Origin: Clostridium simiarum
Lineage (GTDB): Bacteria; Bacillota; Clostridia; Clostridiales; Clostridiaceae
Direction of reading: 5' to 3'
Assembly: GCF_018919175.1 (NCBI RefSeq)
Contig: NZ_JAHLQL010000001.1
Location: 1-64,000, forward strand
Length of the DNA stretch: 64,000 nt
Shown here piece by piece: positions 61,178 to 64,000 of this stretch. The first letter of the stretch is position 1. Every line of letters starts with the position of its first letter. The notes below the pieces were generated by a model that saw nothing but the letters and a program-made list of their open reading frames with translations, was not told where the DNA came from and made no database searches. A program made the translations under genes and the position numbers.

Positions 61178-62029
61178 ATGGACTGGATTAATCGGATGAA
61201 TAGTTCAATTGATTATATTGAAGAGAATTTAGCTGGGATAATTGATTTTGAAAGGGCAGCACAGATTGCAGGATGTTCTGTTTATAATTTTCAACGGATG
61301 TTTTCGTTTATTCTTGATAAACCATTATCAGAATATATACGAAGTAGACGACTTACTCTAGCGGCTTTTGACTTGCAACACAGCAATATGAAAATAATTG
61401 ATGTTGCTCTTAAATATGGCTATGATTCTCATGATTCATTTACACGTGCATTTCAGAGATTTCATGGGGTAGTACCATCACTTGCACGGGATAAAGGAAC
61501 AAAACTTAAATCCTGTCCACGTATTTCTTTTCAAATTTCTATTAGGGGAGATAAGCAGATGAATTATCAAATTGAAGACTTTGAAGAATTCTCTATTGTA
61601 GGTTTTAAAAAAAGGGTTAATACTGCAACGGCTTTCGAGGAAATACCAAAAATATGGGATACAACAAGTAAAAACGGAGATATGAACTCTTTATTTAAAA
61701 TGTTGACAGCGGCAGATAGTCGCCCAGCAGGTCTGCTAGGTATTTGTGTGGGAGGGAATTGGGGGAGCTCAGAGGAATTTGATTACTATCTTGGTGTTAC
61801 TACCAATATTGAGCCAGCAGCTAATATGGCTAAATTGGATTTTCCTAAAGCCACATGGGTGATTTTCGATGCCAGTGGAAAATTACCAGATGCGGTTCAA
61901 GAGGTCCACAAAAGATTTTATACAGAATGGCTACCAAATTCAGGCTATGAACCTGATGATCTGCCAACAATAGAATGCTATATGCAAAATAACAAACAGG
62001 AAGTTTGGGTAGCAATAGTAAAAAAGTAG
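61178..62029 (+). CDS. AraC family regulator with GyrI-like effector domain
   Basis: This 283-residue regulator has an N-terminal AraC DNA-binding domain (about 1-105: two helix-turn-helices, IDFERAAQIAGCSVYNFQRM and IIDVALKYGYDSHDSFTRAF). A C-terminal GyrI-like/SOUL-fold domain (about 130-280: YQIEDFEEFSIVGFKKRVNT ... CYMQNNKQEVWVAIVKK) binds small hydrophobic ligands in relatives such as Rob and BmrR. It probably regulates drug or stress genes. The ATG with AGAGGG is preferred to the ATG 66 bases upstream. Confidence 0.9.
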   Translation: MDWINRMNSSIDYIEENLAGIIDFERAAQIAGCSVYNFQRMFSFILDKPLSEYIRSRRLTLAAFDLQHSNMKIIDVALKYGYDSHDSFTRAFQRFHGVVPSLARDKGTKLKSCPRISFQISIRGDKQMNYQIEDFEEFSIVGFKKRVNTATAFEEIPKIWDTTSKNGDMNSLFKMLTAADSRPAGLLGICVGGNWGSSEEFDYYLGVTTNIEPAANMAKLDFPKATWVIFDASGKLPDAVQEVHKRFYTEWLPNSGYEPDDLPTIECYMQNNKQEVWVAIVKK

Positions 62030-62196
62030 GAAGACTTTAATAAAACTAATGTCATTAGATTGAATATGTGGCTCATAAGAATCTTCCATATCTTTAGGAA
62101 TACACTGAAAATGGTGAATCTAAAGTAAAGGACAAGAAAGAAACTTCTATTTAACTTTGTTGGAGCCAGTGCGAAAAAGTAACTAAAGAATTGAAA

Positions 62197-62228
62197 TTAA
62201 GGGGTCACCATTTATGGTGATCCCTTAA
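62197..62228 (+). terminator. Intrinsic terminator-like hairpin
   Basis: TTAAGGGGTCACC pairs with GGTGATCCCTTAA (one G-T). It follows the AraC gene; A-rich rather than T-rich sequence follows. Confidence 0.6.
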
Positions 62229-62255
62229 AAGTTAAATACAGAACAATACTTAACA

Positions 62256-62299
62256 AAGCTTATTAATAAAAGGAAGAAGTACCTTTTATTAATAAGCTT
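62256..62299. terminator. Perfect 18-bp hairpin
   Basis: AAGCTTATTAATAAAAGG pairs exactly with CCTTTTATTAATAAGCTT around an eight-base loop. It is a bidirectional stem between the convergent AraC and CarD genes. Confidence 0.65.
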
Positions 62300-62390
62300 C
62301 ATAATTATTAGTGTGCTTATATTTAAATATATCAAGTTATTATAAGCTTTATGTGGAGTTCTCTCTTAAAGGGAAAACACTTCTACGGCT

Positions 62391-62612
62391 GAAGCTTAGA
62401 AGATGAGTTTTATAAGCAGATTATAAAATTTATGATTTTGAAATAATCATTAAAGTAGGGATCCAAACTTATGGTTTTAGAGTATTCGGTTAAGCATAGA
62501 ACCAAGATCTATAATCTTGTGTGAATGGGTTAACCAGATACTCAACCTATGGTTTGTTGGTAGTCGCTTACTCTTTCAGTACTCATCTGAAGGTATGAAG
62601 ATGGGTTTCCTT
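62391..62612 (+). repeat. Modular hairpin repeat cluster 8 (degenerate C-B-B-A-B-C)
   Basis: A decayed C (AGAAGATGAGTTT), degenerate B modules (AAATTTATGATTTTG, CCAAACTTATGGTTTT), A (CCAAGATCtatAATCTTG), B (CAACCTATGGTTTG) and a good C (ACTCATCT gaaggtatga AGATGGGT). It is an older, mixed copy of the 4,941-type array. Confidence 0.8.
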
Positions 62613-62673
62613 TAAAAAATATTAGTCTTGCTAGTTACCTTATAAAATCATAGCAAATGAAAAATAGACGAGT

Positions 62674-63156
62674 TTAAATAATGCTAGAATCTAATAAATC
62701 CTCAGCTTCATTTTCACTTATTTTTTTTATTAAAGTCATTTCATCAATTAAAAATTTTCGTGCGTTCATTAGCATCTGTTTTTCACTTGAATTAAGTGGT
62801 TTTTCTTTATTTATAAGTGTTAAGTCGTAGAATACCTCAGCACTTTCCTTTAAGGAACCAGATTTAAGCTTTTGCATATTAGTTTGATATCTTTGCTTAG
62901 AGGGAAGAATTTCTTCATTGGATGAATCTTTAGTTTGAAAACTAAACAGCACACTACTTAGGGTGGATGAATCACTAATCAAACGTAAATTTGAATGTGA
63001 TATTCTATCTAATGGAATCATTATTTCCATATTGCTTTTTAGCATCTTTATAATATAATACTCTTGCTTTTCACCAGAAAACTCTTTTTCCTCTATATTT
63101 TTGATTATTCCTGCTCCTTGCATTGGATAAACAACCTTATCACCAATCTCAAACAA
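62674..63156 (-). CDS. CarD/CdnL-like transcription regulator
   Basis: This 160-residue protein has an N-terminal CarD RNA-polymerase-interaction domain (MFEIGDKVVYPMQGAGIIKN, EKQEYYIIKMLKSNMEIMIP) and a C-terminal helical domain with SSEKQMLMNARKFLIDEMTL. CarD-like proteins bind the RNA polymerase beta subunit and promoter DNA. The TTG start is chosen because GGAGGTG lies six bases upstream, inside a longer ATG-started frame. Confidence 0.88.
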   Translation of the reverse strand: MFEIGDKVVYPMQGAGIIKNIEEKEFSGEKQEYYIIKMLKSNMEIMIPLDRISHSNLRLISDSSTLSSVLFSFQTKDSSNEEILPSKQRYQTNMQKLKSGSLKESAEVFYDLTLINKEKPLNSSEKQMLMNARKFLIDEMTLIKKISENEAEDLLDSSII

Positions 63157-63423
63157 ATAGAGCACCTCCATATATCTTTTATTCTTTATTTTAAGTATAA
63201 CATATATAGAAAAAAATATCAAATTTACAATGATATCATAAATTATATATGCTTGTCAATAATTTTATTGAAGAAAAAATTTATTTAAAATAAAATTAAT
63301 ATTTACAATGTACATACTAAAAATAACTTTAAAATGAAGGTATTAATATTAATCACTTTATAATAAAACTCTTAGTTTTTTACCATACTATATTTGAGTA
63401 ATAAAATATAAAGGAGAGGTTTT

Positions 63424-63627
63424 ATGAAAAAATTAGAGTGTAATGTTTCAGGACTTGTGAATTCAGAAAGTAGAACTAAGCTAAATAATTCTTTAGATAA
63501 AATAGAAGGAGTCCAAAAGGTAGCCGTAGACATTGGACGAGGAAAAGTAGAAGTTCAATTCAATGAACCGGCCACCCAAGAAGAAATAAAAGATTGTATT
63601 GAAAAAACAGGATACTATATAGAATAG
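63424..63627 (+). CDS. HMA-fold protein without the CxxC metal site
   Basis: This 67-residue protein has the beta-alpha-beta-beta-alpha-beta pattern of heavy-metal-associated domains (LNNSLDKIEGVQKVAVDIGR, GKVEVQFNEPATQEEIKDCI). The GMTCxxC loop is replaced by VSGLVNSES, so the usual metal site is missing; its only other cysteines are C6 and C58. RBS AAGGAGAGG. It is followed by a hairpin repeat cluster. Confidence 0.8.
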   Translation: MKKLECNVSGLVNSESRTKLNNSLDKIEGVQKVAVDIGRGKVEVQFNEPATQEEIKDCIEKTGYYIE

Positions 63628-63629
63628 CA

Positions 63630-63875
63630 TAAGCAGCGAACCAAGATCTATGATCTTGTGTGAGTCGCTTACTCATCTGAAGCTATGAAGATGAGTTTCC
63701 TGAGTATGTATCCCAAATCTATGATTTGGTGATAGTGGGTTAAGCAGATACCCAAACCTAGGGTTTGATGGTAGTCGCTTACTCTTTGAGTACTCATCTG
63801 AAGCTATGAGGATGAGTTTCCTAAGATGTATTCTGAGATCTATGGGTTTGTATGAGTTTGTTTACTCCAAGAGAT
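63630..63875 (+). repeat. Modular hairpin repeat cluster 9
   Basis: A (CCAAGATCtatGATCTTG), C (ACTCATCT gaagctatga AGATGAGT), B variants CCCAAATCtatGATTTGG and CCAAACCtagGGTTTG, C again (GAGGATGAGTTTCCT) and a decayed tail with GAGATCTATGGGTTTG. It begins right after the HMA gene. Confidence 0.9.
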
Positions 63876-64000
63876 GTAAGATGTACCAATATCCAATTTC
63901 AAAGAGTTTTAGGAAAGTATAAGAGTCTATAAACATGAGATAAAAAAGACCAAGATTAATAGTAAAAATTATTATGAATAAATAAAATAAAAAAACACAA

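Overview
The window is very AT-rich. It shows strong AGGAGG-type ribosome binding sites, some GTG and TTG starts, intrinsic terminators, and families typical of Clostridium sensu stricto: a DUF1846 protein, RNase J, a CD3324-like protein, xpt under a guanine riboswitch, and a Cys-rich DUF326 protein. It most likely comes from a low-GC Clostridium chromosome. No rRNA, tRNA, intact transposase, integrase, phage gene or CRISPR array was seen.

Bases 1-17,500 are an accessory region. Small single-gene units, almost all on the plus strand, encode N-acetyltransferases (GNAT), an APH-type phosphotransferase, two VOC/glyoxalase proteins, a DinB-like protein, PhzF, a Nudix hydrolase, a YbaK deacylase, a flavodoxin, a HAD phosphatase and small membrane proteins. 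They alternate with broken genes: an Rpn-like remnant, an internally deleted tmk, a DJ-1 gene with a stop, and beta-lactamase-family and GNAT fragments. Many units are separated by members of one 130-170 bp intergenic element. Its left end is a terminator hairpin carrying a CCGCATTATTCA-type motif. Its right end carries the inverted motif TGAATAATGCGG, followed by an extended -10 promoter (TGTTATAAT). The layout recalls a gene-cassette array and is the most interesting feature here. A second element, a modular chain of short hairpins, is scattered across the window in about nine clusters.

Bases 17,500-27,000 hold a candidate type I toxin-antitoxin locus (a 27-residue hydrophobic peptide facing a structured RNA), a PNPOx-like/SRPBCC pair, a Cys-rich copper-binding-type protein, a PfkB sugar kinase, a NimA-like protein, and an ABC transporter (ATPase plus FtsX-type permease) followed by its probable response regulator and histidine kinase.

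Bases 27,000-43,200 hold more GNATs, a CD3324-like gene flanked by hairpin repeats, a serine hydrolase with a C-terminal TPR-like tail, RNase J, DUF1846, a CDF metal exporter, three small genes of unknown role between two identical GC-rich palindromes, and an NitT/TauT-type ABC importer (ATPase, permease, lipoprotein).

Bases 43,200-64,000 hold a MacB-like ABC operon with two permeases, a MATE exporter, riboswitch-controlled xpt, a DUF2809 protein, a secreted protein, an ABC-F protein behind a leader-peptide attenuator, a SAT1-like acetyltransferase, an M14 peptidase with PG-binding and LysM domains, a heterodimeric ABC exporter, a further GNAT, a Nudix protein, an AraC/GyrI-like regulator, a CarD-like regulator and a small HMA-fold protein. 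Overall this is a chromosome segment rich in export, detoxification and modification genes, with much small-scale rearrangement in its first quarter.
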